Shown piece after piece: positions 1 to 10,210 of a stretch of DNA of 11,194 nt. Source of the DNA: Hemicentrotus pulcherrimus (taxonomy: Eukaryota > Echinodermata > Echinoidea > Camarodonta > Strongylocentrotidae); the NCBI GenBank assembly GCA_003118195.1, contig BEXV01002159.1:39592-50785 (forward strand), given 5' to 3'. Both the position numbers and the translations under genes were made by a program. The notes under the pieces are model-generated. The model did no database searches. It was not told the DNA's origin and saw only the letters and a list, made by a program, of their open reading frames with translations. Every line of letters begins with the position of its first letter. Position 1 is the first letter of the stretch.

Positions 1-128
1 ATGATTCCAGAACCTTGCAATACACACAAATACTTTTATACTAGATGATCAACCTTTTCTGATAGATTCCACACCATTTCTTTCACAATGCAATCGCATG
101 ACCAGAACTCAACTTTATCTTTAACTTT
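1..128 (+). repeat. dispersed repeat, copy 1 (cut by window edge)
   Basis: The first 110 bases align without gaps to 10085-10194 in the same orientation, with 16 mismatches (about 85% identity). A block of 20 bases around cacaatgcaatcgcat is the best conserved part. The match weakens after about base 110. Copy 1 starts at the window edge, so the true left end of the repeat is unknown. No coding potential is seen. Confidence 0.8.
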
Positions 129-1780
129 AGCCATTTACTTAGTAAATTTCTTACTTATGCTAAGTATTGAATCGAATACCGGCCCTGGAACTCAACTTGA
201 TCCAGACCAGGGGTAACATTTCTCCAACATTATTTTTCAAACTCTTTCCTTTTTTCTTCTTTTTGAAGTCATGAAAAGTAATACATGTATTGATGGGCAT
301 TCAAAAGAGTCTAATTTATTAATGACAATATTTTTGCTATTAATTAAAATATTGGATTTTAAAAAATTGTTTCTGGGACATTTTTTTAATCAATTTGGGA
401 TTTACCGGTACTTTAAACAATTTTTAATTAACAAATTTGGGTCAAATGCTCCGGACAAGAGATTGAACTATAATTTGTGTTCACACGTTGATTAAATCTC
501 CCGATTTTTCTTCAGTTGGAGGAAGGTTCTGTGGTATAAAAGTTGTAATTTGTAAATACTTTTAGGAAATCATATTGCAAATACATTTTCAAAGATATTT
601 TGAATCCTTCAGTAGTACCGGTATACAATGTCATTCAAATGTATTACTTTACAAGATACTTACATGTAGACAAAACAGGTATTTTAATAATGCTTATGGA
701 TACCATTGCTACACATCTGCATAGCAATTTACTTTGGTATCCCCAGCGCATGCTTTTTCTTGTAAAAAAAATGTACATCTCTCTGTGTCAGATGTGTGAA
801 TGTATTTTTAACTGTAAATAGGCCTTCTTATAAAATCATTTAAATGTACATAAAACTCTTTTTTCTGAACCAATTCTGTGCCAAATTTGTGCTGCTTTTA
901 TTCCTAGACTTTGGAACTAAATTGCTTTTAGTTTTACTTTAACCTTATCCTACAAAATAGTGCACCAAACAGGTTAAGGATAATACTAATCACTAGTAAA
1001 ACCTTGAATTAATGTAATACGTGTACATGTAGCGTGTTAAATTGTGCTACTGTTTAACAATTACTCCATTAGGAATACATGTATTGTCAATTCTCACATA
1101 TACATGTGCATAAACTGTGCATGTACGAAATGTATTTCTGATGGTTTAAACTCTTAATTTCAGTCCTATTCCTTTCCTGTATGGGTAATCGCTTACATCA
1201 GTTATGGGTTACGTTCATGTTATTAGGACTTCACTGTCATTCATGCTGGAAAATAAGATAATATATACTTTATATTTATTACATGTAATTGTAACTGCTC
1301 ATTTTAGAGAATTCAAGAGAATTCAAAATCCACAAGATTCTAACATACCATACAGTGTATTCTGTCAAAAATTTGCTCCAGCTGATTTTTGTTTTGTTTT
1401 AAATAATGAACTGCAAAATGGGTTTGGCATTTTTGTTTATCGTTCAGGCAAAGGTGCATTACCTGTACAAGTATATTAGTTGAATTGAGGAATTTTGTTA
1501 TCACTTACCAAACACCTACACATTTACATATACCAAATATCAAATATTTATGTTCATCATATTTTTACAAACCAGAGTAAAGAAATATCCAGTATGAATT
1601 TCAAGAGATTGATCTGAGGGGAAATTATTTCTATTAGTGTAATAGCAATGAAAGAGAAATAGTAGGCTAAAGGATGTACATGCATTCAAATTTAAAAGTA
1701 CTTGTACATTCAGTTGAATTGTTTCTATTGTACTTATAATGAACTTGTACTTGGGGATTAGTGTACAAAATTACTCTGTT

Positions 1781-1783
<3 letters not shown>

Positions 1784-1838
<55 letters not shown>
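1784..1838 (+). repeat. (TC)n microsatellite
   Basis: An uninterrupted TC dinucleotide run of 55 bases, about 27 units. Its length and purity suggest it varies between individuals. Confidence 0.98.
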
Positions 1839-1841
<3 letters not shown>

Positions 1842-2829
1842 TCCCTCGAGGCTTGAAATTAGTTTACCATAGACAATTTGTTTTACTGTAAAATGGAAAT
1901 AATTTGAGAGGTATACAGACCTCTCTTAAAGCATCATCCTTTTTTTCTTTCTTTTTTTTTTGTTGTTCTTCTGTAAAAGCGATAATTGTTATGTTGGTGT
2001 GCAAAATAGAAGTCAGCATTCATGCTTTTTTTATAATTTCAACTATGAAGGATGGAATTGAAAGTAAGGAAAAGATTTTCTTATGTAATTCACTTCAAGT
2101 CTCCATAAAGAATGGATACTACAAAGTTGGTGAATGTATTATTATCATGAAATGATGTGTAAAGTACATTGTAGGAATGTAAGATTGATAAAGTGTTTTT
2201 ATGGAACAGTATTAAGGTATGAGTTTGCTTCTTGTCTGTACTGCAACCCCCCTTACTCCCCCTACCCAGCTTTTACTTAATTTATTGAAAATATAAGATG
2301 CATTGTGATGCTACAATTATCATACCTAAAGGTTTTAAAAGTGTACATATGAAATAAAGATACAAGGGAGATTTTGAAATGATAGATTAATATTAATGTA
2401 GATACCGAGTATCATGATTATCTTCTGTTTGTTTTTATATGTATATGTATGTTTTTATCCAAAATAGATGGCTATATGATGCAGATTTGGTGCATTGTGA
2501 ACATCCAAATTTGTATGTTTTCACATGAAATTGGCCTAGCAGCTTTTAGCAAAATGTTATTAAAAGAAGTGTCATTATGTAAATAAAAGAATCTCTTTTT
2601 AGTATAGAATTGAAAGTTTTTTTTTATCCCTATAGAGGGAGAATTGTTTTAAACATTGAGGTTGTGCTCAGTTATACCTGAATTTTAACTTCAAACAAAG
2701 TTTGTTTTAGTCTTCTTTATGTTCATCATTATTTATAGAATATCCTTTGGCTCAGGTTGAATTTACTTGTATCAGTGAAGCGGGTTGAAATCAATCAGCA
2801 TTGATATATTCCTCAAACTTTTCTTTACA

Positions 2830-3138
2830 GGCCTGTCCTCATTAGCTTGAGTTTGCCAAATAACCCACTATTTTCAGACTGTGGATATTATCCCTATGCT
2901 TGAAATTGCGTCTTCACCAGACATCACAAACTAGCTCGGATGGACGCAAATTAGCCCCCAATTTCCCAAATAGCGGGATATTTTGGAAACAAGACCTAGA
3001 TTTCTCTGGATATTTTCTCGACCAAATATTTCGCTGATTAGTGTGGGATGTTGAAGACACAAATTAACTGGTTAAGTTGCGATCAGGATAGTTAAAATAG
3101 CGGGTTATTTGGCAAACTAGAGCTGATGACAACTGGCC
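2830..3138. mobile_element. MITE-like element, 309 bp, with inverted terminal repeats of about 45 bp
   Basis: Positions 2830-2874 and 3094-3138 are inverted copies, 38 of 45 bases matching without gaps. The core tttgccaaataaccc is identical in both, followed by one mismatch (a/g) and ctatttt. The inner part (about 2955-3000) has a third, degraded version of the core around aaatagcgggatattttgg. There is no ORF. The ends begin with the palindrome ggcc, so the exact boundary and any target duplication are unclear. The TIRs are unlike those of the element at 10211. Confidence 0.75.
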
Positions 3139-3829
3139 TACTGTTCTCAATGTAATCTTTTGTCATATGCTCTATTGAAGCCTGAAGGACTCTGTGTCAA
3201 AGTATCAAGTTATTCAAGTCTTTCTGGCTCTAAATCTATAATAAGTAGTTTACCTAAAAATGAATTATTCCAAAGTTTTTCAATTCCACACTGCAGTGAG
3301 AAAAGTGCACCATCCATGGCCTAGCTGTGCATGGTAATCTTAAATGTGGATACACTTTTAATACGTAGGGTTCTATATTTGTCTGAAGGCAAAGAGTGCT
3401 ACTATTATTTGTCGTTACAGACAAACATTTGTGACTAAAGGATGAAGGTTGATTCAATGAAATGTATCCAACATGACTTTTATCATTTGACCAATCGATG
3501 AAGTGTAATTATGATTTGATGTAAAGATATTTTGATATTTTAAGGGTGAAATTTGTTACAATCATGTAAACAAATGAAAGTTGAGTTCTTTTTTAAGACC
3601 ACAAATACCTTCAAAGTGCATGGTTATTGCTTTTATTCTTCTTTATGACATTTCTATTGCCCTTATAGAACCTAAAATTGCTATGAAGGTAATTTTAGTA
3701 CCCCAAAATGTGTGAAATTCAAATTAAATCGATCATACCGCTTAAGCTCCACTTTCAAAAATATGGTGACCGCTAATTAATTATTATTTCCCCTTGAAAA
3801 TTGTTTCTCATTGAAACATGTACTAAAGG

Positions 3830-3889
3830 AACCTGTCTACAAAGACCACTTTTTGTGTTTCCCTTGGGCATGGTCACTGTAGACAGGTT
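3830..3889. repeat. hairpin repeat remnant
   Basis: The arms aacctgtctacaaagacca (3830-3848) and tggtcactgtagacaggtt (3871-3889) are inverted copies with two mismatches, separated by a 22-base loop. I recall similar 'aacctgtct...gaccac' units as widespread short tandem repeats in invertebrate genomes; here only about one unit is left. Confidence 0.6.
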
Positions 3890-4980
3890 TGACTGTACAC
3901 ATATCCCTGTCACATGCTTTATATGGGTTTAGGGCTATGTACAATATATTGTCATTTTTGAGCCAGAGGGATGTTAAACTCAATAGAGCATTAAGGCCCT
4001 TCTGACACTGAACAGGTAATATCTAGTTATATTTTAGAATCAATACACGTATGTTGCAATATAAGCCAGATGTATTGAATGTGCTGTGCTTGTAAAAATT
4101 ATTTGCCTGAGCAATAGATTTGAATAGATTTTATTTTGTTTCAGAGATGCAATACCATTTATCTTGTTTTGATTTGAAAATAAATGACATAGACTAATGT
4201 AAGCTTGGAGTTTGTTTCTCTTCATCATGTGTGAGGTTTGATTTAAACAACATCTTACATACCAGGTAAATCTTAACATACATTTAATTTATGAACATAA
4301 TAAACTTGTACTATACATGTACATGAGTGTGTACCGATATGTACTTTTTGGCAATCTTACATACTTCAGTACAATAGAATTGAAGTAAACAGGCAAACAA
4401 TAAAAAAGTTCTGCTAACTACCCGCTTTCATGTCCGTTAAGTGCTCCTTTCAGTATGATTCCCCTTGTTATTTTTGCTAAAAGATTATTTTTTTCTCTCT
4501 CTTTCTATCCTGCATGCTTTATCTATCTTTATCTCTCTTTTTCCTTTTACTATATTTCTCTCCTCTTTTTGTCATGTGGTATGTTCTATTCATTCTTGTT
4601 CGTTTCCCATCCAGTATCTTGCTTCTATTGGCTAATACTAATTCTGCTTTTCAATTAATAATGTAATTGGCGCCATCAGCGATATTGTTCTGTTCACCTC
4701 TAAATTTTTTCTTCTCCAAATCTTTATTAATTTTTTTTTTTTTTGGTATTGCTGTTGTGCTGAAATTGAGAATAAGGGGAGCATCATATTGAGCCTGTGT
4801 CTTGTACGCCCATTTTTGTAGTCAAAATCACCAAGAGTTTGTGAGGACGTTTGAGGGATAAAGTGTGACAGCGTGGAAGTTTGAGATGAGTTGCAATAAT
4901 TTCATGAACAATATAATTGTCTACCTCTCATACTTTTTTTTAACTGCAAATAACTTCGGCATAAGATTTAGGTAGAAAAT

Positions 4981-5029
4981 AAACAACACACACATAGATA
5001 ATATGAATACTAGCAGGACACTATTTATT
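4981..5029 (-). terminator. candidate distal poly(A) signal of mib1
   Basis: On the minus strand AATAAA lies at 5029-5024. About 30 nt downstream comes a GT-rich element, tatgtgtgtgttgttt (4996-4981). A hexamer followed by a GT-rich tract at this spacing is the usual animal cleavage and polyadenylation arrangement. Cleavage would be expected around 5000-5015. It falls where the A/T strand asymmetry flips. Confidence 0.5.
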
Positions 5030-5434
5030 CAGCAATACACTGTATTTTTAATATGATTAATGCAACATTAGGCATGGAGTTTATCCAATGTTATTAAAGG
5101 TAAACTAGAATGAATTATGAAAAATTAGGCATGTCATAACATGCTATGAATACAGAATTTTCTGCTATTCCCTAAACATCGACAAGAATGGACGTGTCTT
5201 GATAATATACTGCGTTATATCTTTGTCAGATATTTGTAACACAAACAATCTAATAAATATGTTTTCCAATTAATCACCTGTGATATACATGTAACTTACC
5301 ATCTATAAATGCAGTAAAAATTATTACATGTATTAACTCATGTTTAATAGAGGGTGAACCCATCGAACCATGTTATTGAAAAAACAAAAGACTTCTGAAT
5401 GTCTACGACCTGATTATTGCCAACTTCGTTAGAA

Positions 5435-5450
5435 AGGTCAATTCAGGTCA
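5435..5450 (+). promoter_or_regulatory. perfect DR4 nuclear-receptor-type motif
   Basis: Two exact AGGTCA half-sites in direct repeat with a four-base spacer (attc). DR4 is the classical arrangement for thyroid hormone receptor and LXR-type heterodimers with RXR. Whether it is used is unknown: it lies in the presumed 3' UTR, far from any promoter seen here. Confidence 0.35.
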
Positions 5451-6697
5451 CACCACTGTGGCTGTAACTGAAACTTTATCTTTTATACACAAGAACTATA
5501 TTGATTGATTACATTTAAAGGATGGAAGATCTTACCAGTATTTGAAAATATCATGGACAAAGTTTTTTAGAAAATCAATAAACAGGACTTAAATAACAAA
5601 ATAAACATAGAGCAAAAGACTATAAGATTGCAGTTCTGAAGCTTACAGTTCAATTTGGGAAAGAAAGAGTCATAAACACATCATTAATTCATACTTTGAA
5701 AATATTACATATTGTCTGTTTGGAGCCATAGTGGCAATTACTCATATACTTAAACACTGACCTTAATAATGCCCTTCCGTTTTAGACAATTGATTTGCAA
5801 AGGCAGCAACACCCATTTATTATACATCAATATATATGCATTACCTTTCTTTTCAACTAAGAACATTGCAGACAATGAGAAATTGAATTTCAGACATTCA
5901 TCAGAATTCCATAGAATGTTAATCTAAGTACCTCCTGAAGATTATTCCAAAATAATCATGTTCTTTTTAATACTTAACAATATTTTAAGCTCAAAAGATC
6001 AGTAAGCCTGATTCGTCATCACATTGTCGATGTGGAAATATTGCAAGGATTAACTATAGTCGAAAGTCAGGTGAACTGGTATGTCACATTTCAAACAATC
6101 AAGAATCAAACATTATTGCTATCCAAATTGACAATGAAGTGACTGTCTCAGATTGACTTCATGACTGTTAGAATTTATTTGATTTTGAGATATTTGAATG
6201 AACCTCCATTGCATTCATATGCATTGGAACAAATACTATTGGCTTGCTCCACCAAAATAGTGATAAGCCTTTAGTTGCTTCCTTCCCCTCTCTGCATGGT
6301 CGCTCATTTGCCACATGCGATTTGGGACAAAACAATAGGCTCATTGCCGTAAGGATTTCTTGCGCAACACAATGGCTTTGCATAATTTATCACCGCTATA
6401 CATCAATGCTACACTGGAAACAGTTGAATAATCTTGAAGCCTTTGGTATATCAATTCCATGACAAATACAATGCGGCACAGAGATATTATTTGAATGGCA
6501 TATTATAGAGTTATATCTTTTCAGTAATACAGTGGAATATCATAGTTTATGCATGGACATGTACATGTACATGTACTTAATGCTTACGCATAGCTTTCTC
6601 AATAACTTAGTAATTTACAAGCATTTTACTTGAATTCAATAGTTCACAACGCAACATGCTGGCTATATTTAAATTATTTCAACAGGCTGTATCACAA

Positions 6698-6719
6698 CCC
6701 TCTCCCCAACCCCCACCCC
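6698..6719 (-). other. canonical G-quadruplex motif on the mib1 mRNA strand
   Basis: The minus strand has four G runs of 4, 5, 4 and 3 with loops T, TT and AGA, all within 22 bases. This meets the usual G3+N1-7 rule with very short loops. It sits in an AT-rich stretch in the presumed 3' UTR, so the RNA would carry the G-rich strand. Folding is inferred from the motif only. Confidence 0.75.
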
Positions 6720-7280
6720 ACCAAAATATTTTGGCTTCCTAAACCTAACTGTAAGCATGACTCTTTAAAGTAATGCATTAGAATGGTTTTATGACACAAT
6801 GTTAAGCAATAACTGCTCTGAAATCAATTTTAACAAAAATCCTGAATTCAAGTTCTTAAACACTAACAACAAAAGTTAAGGCCTAGGTAAGATTCTAATA
6901 CCACAACGAAATAAGGCCTGATTTCTAAGCTCAAGACTACTATAAAAGCTACAAAGTACTGACAAAGCATTCACAAAAATTTGCTTTAAGAGCCATGCTG
7001 CACAGCATCATGTCTATGGTAAAAGCAACACATCTACAAATAGTCGTTAAATTCCAAATGCATGATAACACTAAAATTGGCAGTGTACTCTCCCTACTGC
7101 ACCAAAACAGATATATAAAAAATAATATCCAAGTGCAATATTCAGCAGGACTTTCTGCAGATACTATGAAGAGCTGTCCATAAAATGGCTCCTCAATCGA
7201 AAGGCATGATAACTTAAATGTGGTACACAAAAGAATGCTAATACATTTAACTGAACTATAGCTAATAATATCAGAGAAGG

Positions 7281-7376
7281 GATGGGAGAGAAGGAGAGAG
7301 AAAGAGAGAGCGAGAGACTGGAAGACAGAAAGAGACTGGAAGGGGGAAGGGAAGAAGGGAGAGAGAGAGAGAGAGG
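7281..7376 (+). repeat. imperfect (GA)n polypurine tract
   Basis: About 95 bases that are almost all G and A on the plus strand, with a purer GA run at the right end (about 7359-7374) and a few interrupting pyrimidines. On the presumed mib1 mRNA strand it is a CU-rich tract. Confidence 0.9.
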
Positions 7377-8493
7377 AATCTCATAGATAAGATATATACA
7401 AAAACAAAAATATAGGGGAAATACATTATTTAAGCGTTCCCCAGATGATGTCAATGATAAATAAATGCAAAGAAGATAAATAACAATGAAAATTAATTGT
7501 TATGACACAAAATTTGTTAATGTGCCCACATACATTGTGTACAATGAAGCAAGAAAAGGCATGAAACCTTTCATATTTCATTCCTACAAGCTCTTAGAAT
7601 AAGTATCATTTTTAATGCAACCATGCAAAAAAAGAAAACATCTATCATATCTATTTATTCCTAAACTATCACTCTAACAATACATCATAAATGATAATAC
7701 ATCAGCCATAGACATATCAATGACTATTATGATCATCATATTATTACTTACAAATGAATAAATTCTGTAAACCTTTTTAGAGTATTCAGTAACCCAATGA
7801 AATCTTAAGGCAACAGCATTGTCCAATAAGATATGTGTTTTGCTCTCTATCCTTCAGAAAATGATCTTACATTATTCTCATCTGCACTCTACATTATATA
7901 ATGCATTACAGTGTATACGATCTACAATGCGCATACAGAAATAATTCGAGTATATATTCATAGATGTGTGACTGAATACAAAATCAATAATCATTGATGT
8001 GATGTTGTTGGTTTCTTTTTGCAAAATCAATTTGGAAAAAAGAAAGAAATAAAAAAACATATATGGTATCATTTTAAAAAGTAAAGACACTCTCTGATGA
8101 TAATAATCAACATTCCATGATTATGCCATGATATGAAAGCTATAATCAATCCAACATGAGTTTCCAAACGTTTTTATGTGGGATTTACATGTAATGTTGC
8201 CCATTGTCAGGAGACTGTCATGTTAACGCAGCATGCAGCTTCAAAAAGAACAAAAGAAAAATGAAATGAAGAAGAAGAGGAAAAATGTAAATACATACTT
8301 TCATTACAACTCTATTCCTGTTGCAGTCAGTGTACTAGGGTAGCTTACCGGTAACTAAATGTAATGACATGAATCGATGGATCTGGAACGCAAACTGCAT
8401 AATTGTTAAAAGTCATGATTTTTTTTTTACACAGAGGTGGATCCACAATGTTAGGATGTGGAGCTGGTGAACGCATATCATTTCAATGAGGCT

Positions 8494-8538
8494 AATTTTG
8501 ATTTGATTTTGATTTATTTGATTTTGATTTATTGATTT
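8494..8538 (+). repeat. TTTGAT-type short tandem repeat
   Basis: Irregular tandem copies of ttttgattt and ttgattta over about 45 bases. Confidence 0.8.
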
Positions 8539-9339
8539 CTATATCATATTTTAAACATACATGTATGTAATAATGTCCATCAGTGTGATATAATTTACGT
8601 TTCAAAAACTTCCATTCAGATATGTCCCCACCAAAAAGAACTTAATTAACAAACTTCACCAAAGAACTATTATGCATTTCATATTCCGAATACATGTACG
8701 TCACTCTATTAATGCCACTACATTTCATTATTAAAGCTACCTACCGGTAAATCTATTTGAAAAGACCAAAAGACAATTTAGAATTACTGACATACAAACT
8801 TACATGTAACCAAAGAAACTTAGAGTCGATATAAATACACTTTGATTATTCTAAGATAGCAATATAAAAAATTGTGTGTAACTACCGGTATTTACTTATT
8901 AGCTTTGGTATTTTTCACTGTTAATAATGTAGAAAATATCTATTATCATACTCATCATACTTGTAATTAGAAGGTACATATCCATCATATTTTCACTATT
9001 TTTTTTGCTACCCAGTATGATGAGAATAAAAAAACTAAAATCTTATTTTATTAGTAACATTCCATATAAACGAACCAATAGCTTAGTCATAATCAACAAT
9101 AATTATCTGTATTTTGCAACGTTACACTTGTATTTTTATAGCAAATGGAATAACAATATGTGATTGGCTTTCAAATCAGTTGTAAACACATCATTTTCAT
9201 TTTCAAACAGTGAATTCGTTCTTCTCAGCAGCACATCTAACATTTCAATTCACTGCAAAACCAATGGCAGTCCCATGCGTGCATTTTTCTGTGAGTGATT
9301 CACAGGGTCTTGATCGGGCCACGCTTCTATCCTCAGCGG

Positions 9340-9480
9340 CTAGTACAGAAGAATCCTTTTCTCCACGGGTTTTCTACAGATAGGGCACTCGGACATACGA
9401 TCCCCGCAGAGCTGACAGGTGCCGTGGCCGCACAGGAAGATCATATTCTTGATGCGATCCAAACATACAGGACAAACGGT
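9340..9480 (-). CDS. mib1: mind bomb 1 E3 ubiquitin ligase, last coding exon (C-terminal RING finger)
   Basis: This exon encodes the last 46 residues of a mind bomb 1 orthologue. In the known family, Mib1 is a cytoplasmic RING E3 ligase that ubiquitinates Delta and Jagged/Serrate in the signal-sending cell, driving ligand endocytosis and Notch activation. The translation starts [20 protein letters not shown] and ends KRILLY. It shows a full C3HC4 RING: counting from the exon start, Cys3, Cys6, Cys17, His19, Cys22, Cys25, Cys32 and Cys35. The stretches [20 protein letters not shown] and the terminal ILLY match vertebrate MIB1 almost exactly as I remember it. The exon follows a good acceptor (cttttcttttctgtgtccag, AG at 9482-9481) and opens in phase 0. 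The TAG stop is at 9342-9340. No zinc ligand is missing and no frameshift is seen. The exon is visibly GC-richer than its surroundings. The reading and the family assignment are both very secure. Confidence 0.96.
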   Translation of the reverse strand, partial: TVCPVCLDRIKNMIFLCGHGTCQLCGDRMSECPICRKPVEKRILLY

Positions 9481-9610
9481 CTGGACACAGAAAAGAAAAG
9501 AAAAGCAATCATGATAATGATACGGGAGGATGAAATCCAAAAGTAAAAACTGGTAGCTTTTTGATTGTTGTGTATTATTTTCTGCTCTTTCATACATGTT
9601 TCAAACAAAG

Positions 9611-9790
9611 GATTTTGATGCCGTGTTAGGGATCGAACCCACGACCTTTGCATTTCAAGTCAAGCGCTACCACTCGGTTACCACACCTCTACAATGTGAC
9701 CTTTAGCAAGGCATTAATCAACATTTGTCACTTTATACCCAGGAGAGAAATGGGGACCTGGTAGGATGACAAAAGCATTTGTGTTAGTAT
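9611..9790 (-). repeat. degenerate tRNA-derived (SINE-like) repeat
   Basis: On the minus strand 9692-9617 looks like a decayed tRNA. There is an A-box-like part (tggtaaccgagtggtagcgc), an anticodon-loop-like cttgaaa as in tRNA-Ser(TGA), and a good B box, ggttcgatcc (9639-9630). The anticodon stem lacks a base, the D arm carries extra bases and the T stem has a mismatch, so it is not a working tRNA. The adjoining part (9700-9790) has a small hairpin, tacccagg/cctggta. From memory, similar tRNA-plus-hairpin elements are common in marine invertebrates; the family name and exact ends are not known. Confidence 0.6.
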
Positions 9791-10084
9791 TTGCCATATT
9801 AGTATTTGCCATTTGCCCTGACCCCCCTCACGAGACAAGTGCCCTCCTAGAATGCTGAATCCATGCTATGCCACTATTAAAGAGAAACTTCAGTACTGGT
9901 AAAAAAAGAAAATTAATTTTCACAGAATCAAACAAAACTTACACTGAATGTTCAAGATTACAAATAAATGACATATGCCAAACAATTTTGGAAGAAAATG
10001 TATACTGGCTGAGCAATGAGCATAGAAAGACAAGGAAATCAAGGTAGTACCAACCCAGACTCGGTCAAATATATTATGATTTTG

Positions 10085-10210
10085 ATGACTCCAGACCCTT
10101 GCAGTACACACCAATACTTACATGCTACATGATCAACCGTTTCTGATCCTTTCCACACCTTTTCTTTCACAATGCAATCGCATTACCAGTACTAAAGTTT
10201 AGCTTTAAAG
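10085..10210 (+). repeat. dispersed repeat, copy 2
   Basis: This is the same repeat as at 1-128, about 85% identical over 110 bases, directly oriented and about 10.1 kb away. It stops where the MITE begins at 10211, and the sequence beyond the MITE does not resume the copy 1 sequence. It lies antisense within the last mib1 intron. Confidence 0.8.

Larger units (their letters stand above)
129..4977. other. T-rich non-coding tract; possible 3' UTR or intergenic DNA
   Basis: I find no recognisable coding exon in this stretch on either strand; the open frames are short, biased in composition and unlike known domains. The plus strand has more T than A over most of it, as expected if part of it were the 3' UTR of a plus-strand gene lying left of the window. 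Possible plus-strand poly(A) hexamers AATAAA occur at 2353-2358, 2582-2587, 4179-4184, 4299-4304, 4399-4404 and 4978-4983. The one at 4299 is followed by GT-rich sequence (about 4325-4350). The repeats listed separately lie inside. Between them (129-1783, 1839-2829, 3139-3829 and 3890-4977) I see nothing definite beyond an 80-base pyrimidine-rich run near 4485-4570. Confidence 0.4.
5005..9339 (-). other. mib1: probable long 3' UTR of mib1, about 4.3 kb
   Basis: No coding exon can be supported between the mib1 stop codon and about 5.0 kb. The plus strand here has more A than T, so a minus-strand transcript would be U-rich, as long animal 3' UTRs often are. The distal end is inferred from a poly(A) hexamer at 5029-5024 and a GT-rich tract after it. 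Nearer hexamers (TTTATT on the plus strand at 9047-9052, 7654-7659, 6174-6179 and 5816-5821) could give shorter forms; the first would leave about 290 nt. The stretch contains a pyrimidine tract on the mRNA strand (7281-7376), a G-quadruplex motif (6698-6719) and a TTTGAT repeat. The extent is inference; no transcript evidence is available. Confidence 0.5.

Noticed and set aside
271..495. Plus-strand open frame of 74 codons rich in Phe, Leu, Ile, Lys and Asn
   Set aside because: Composition follows the T/A-rich DNA; no motif.
1204..1479. Plus-strand open frame of 91 codons
   Set aside because: No recognisable domain, AT-driven composition, no supporting splice sites or codon bias; consistent with chance in non-coding DNA.
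2247..2267. C-rich run as a second G-quadruplex on the minus strand
   Set aside because: Only three separable G runs of three or more; the canonical motif needs four.
4455..4658. Hydrophobic plus-strand frame resembling a membrane protein
   Set aside because: It is a translation of a pyrimidine-rich low-complexity tract, which gives Phe/Leu/Ser by default.
6168..6462. Overlapping frames on both strands in a slightly GC-richer stretch
   Set aside because: Neither translation resembles a known domain; probably only part of the mib1 3' UTR.
7393..7400. Pumilio-type UGUAUAUA site on the mib1 mRNA strand
   Set aside because: The motif is exact, but about one per 5 kb is expected in DNA this AT-rich, so a single site means little.
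7164..7454. Minus-strand frame with long Ser-Leu repeats
   Set aside because: A direct translation of the GA/CT tract, not a gene.
9295..9653. Other frames across the RING exon on both strands
   Set aside because: Shadows of the RING coding sequence; only the minus frame with all eight zinc ligands makes sense.
9617..9692. Functional tRNA-Ser gene
   Set aside because: The D arm has extra bases, the anticodon stem lacks a base and the acceptor stem does not pair.
1..10210. The repeat pair as LTRs of one retrotransposon
   Set aside because: The DNA between holds a host gene end, no gag or pol frames are present, and 85% identity with ragged ends does not suit LTRs.
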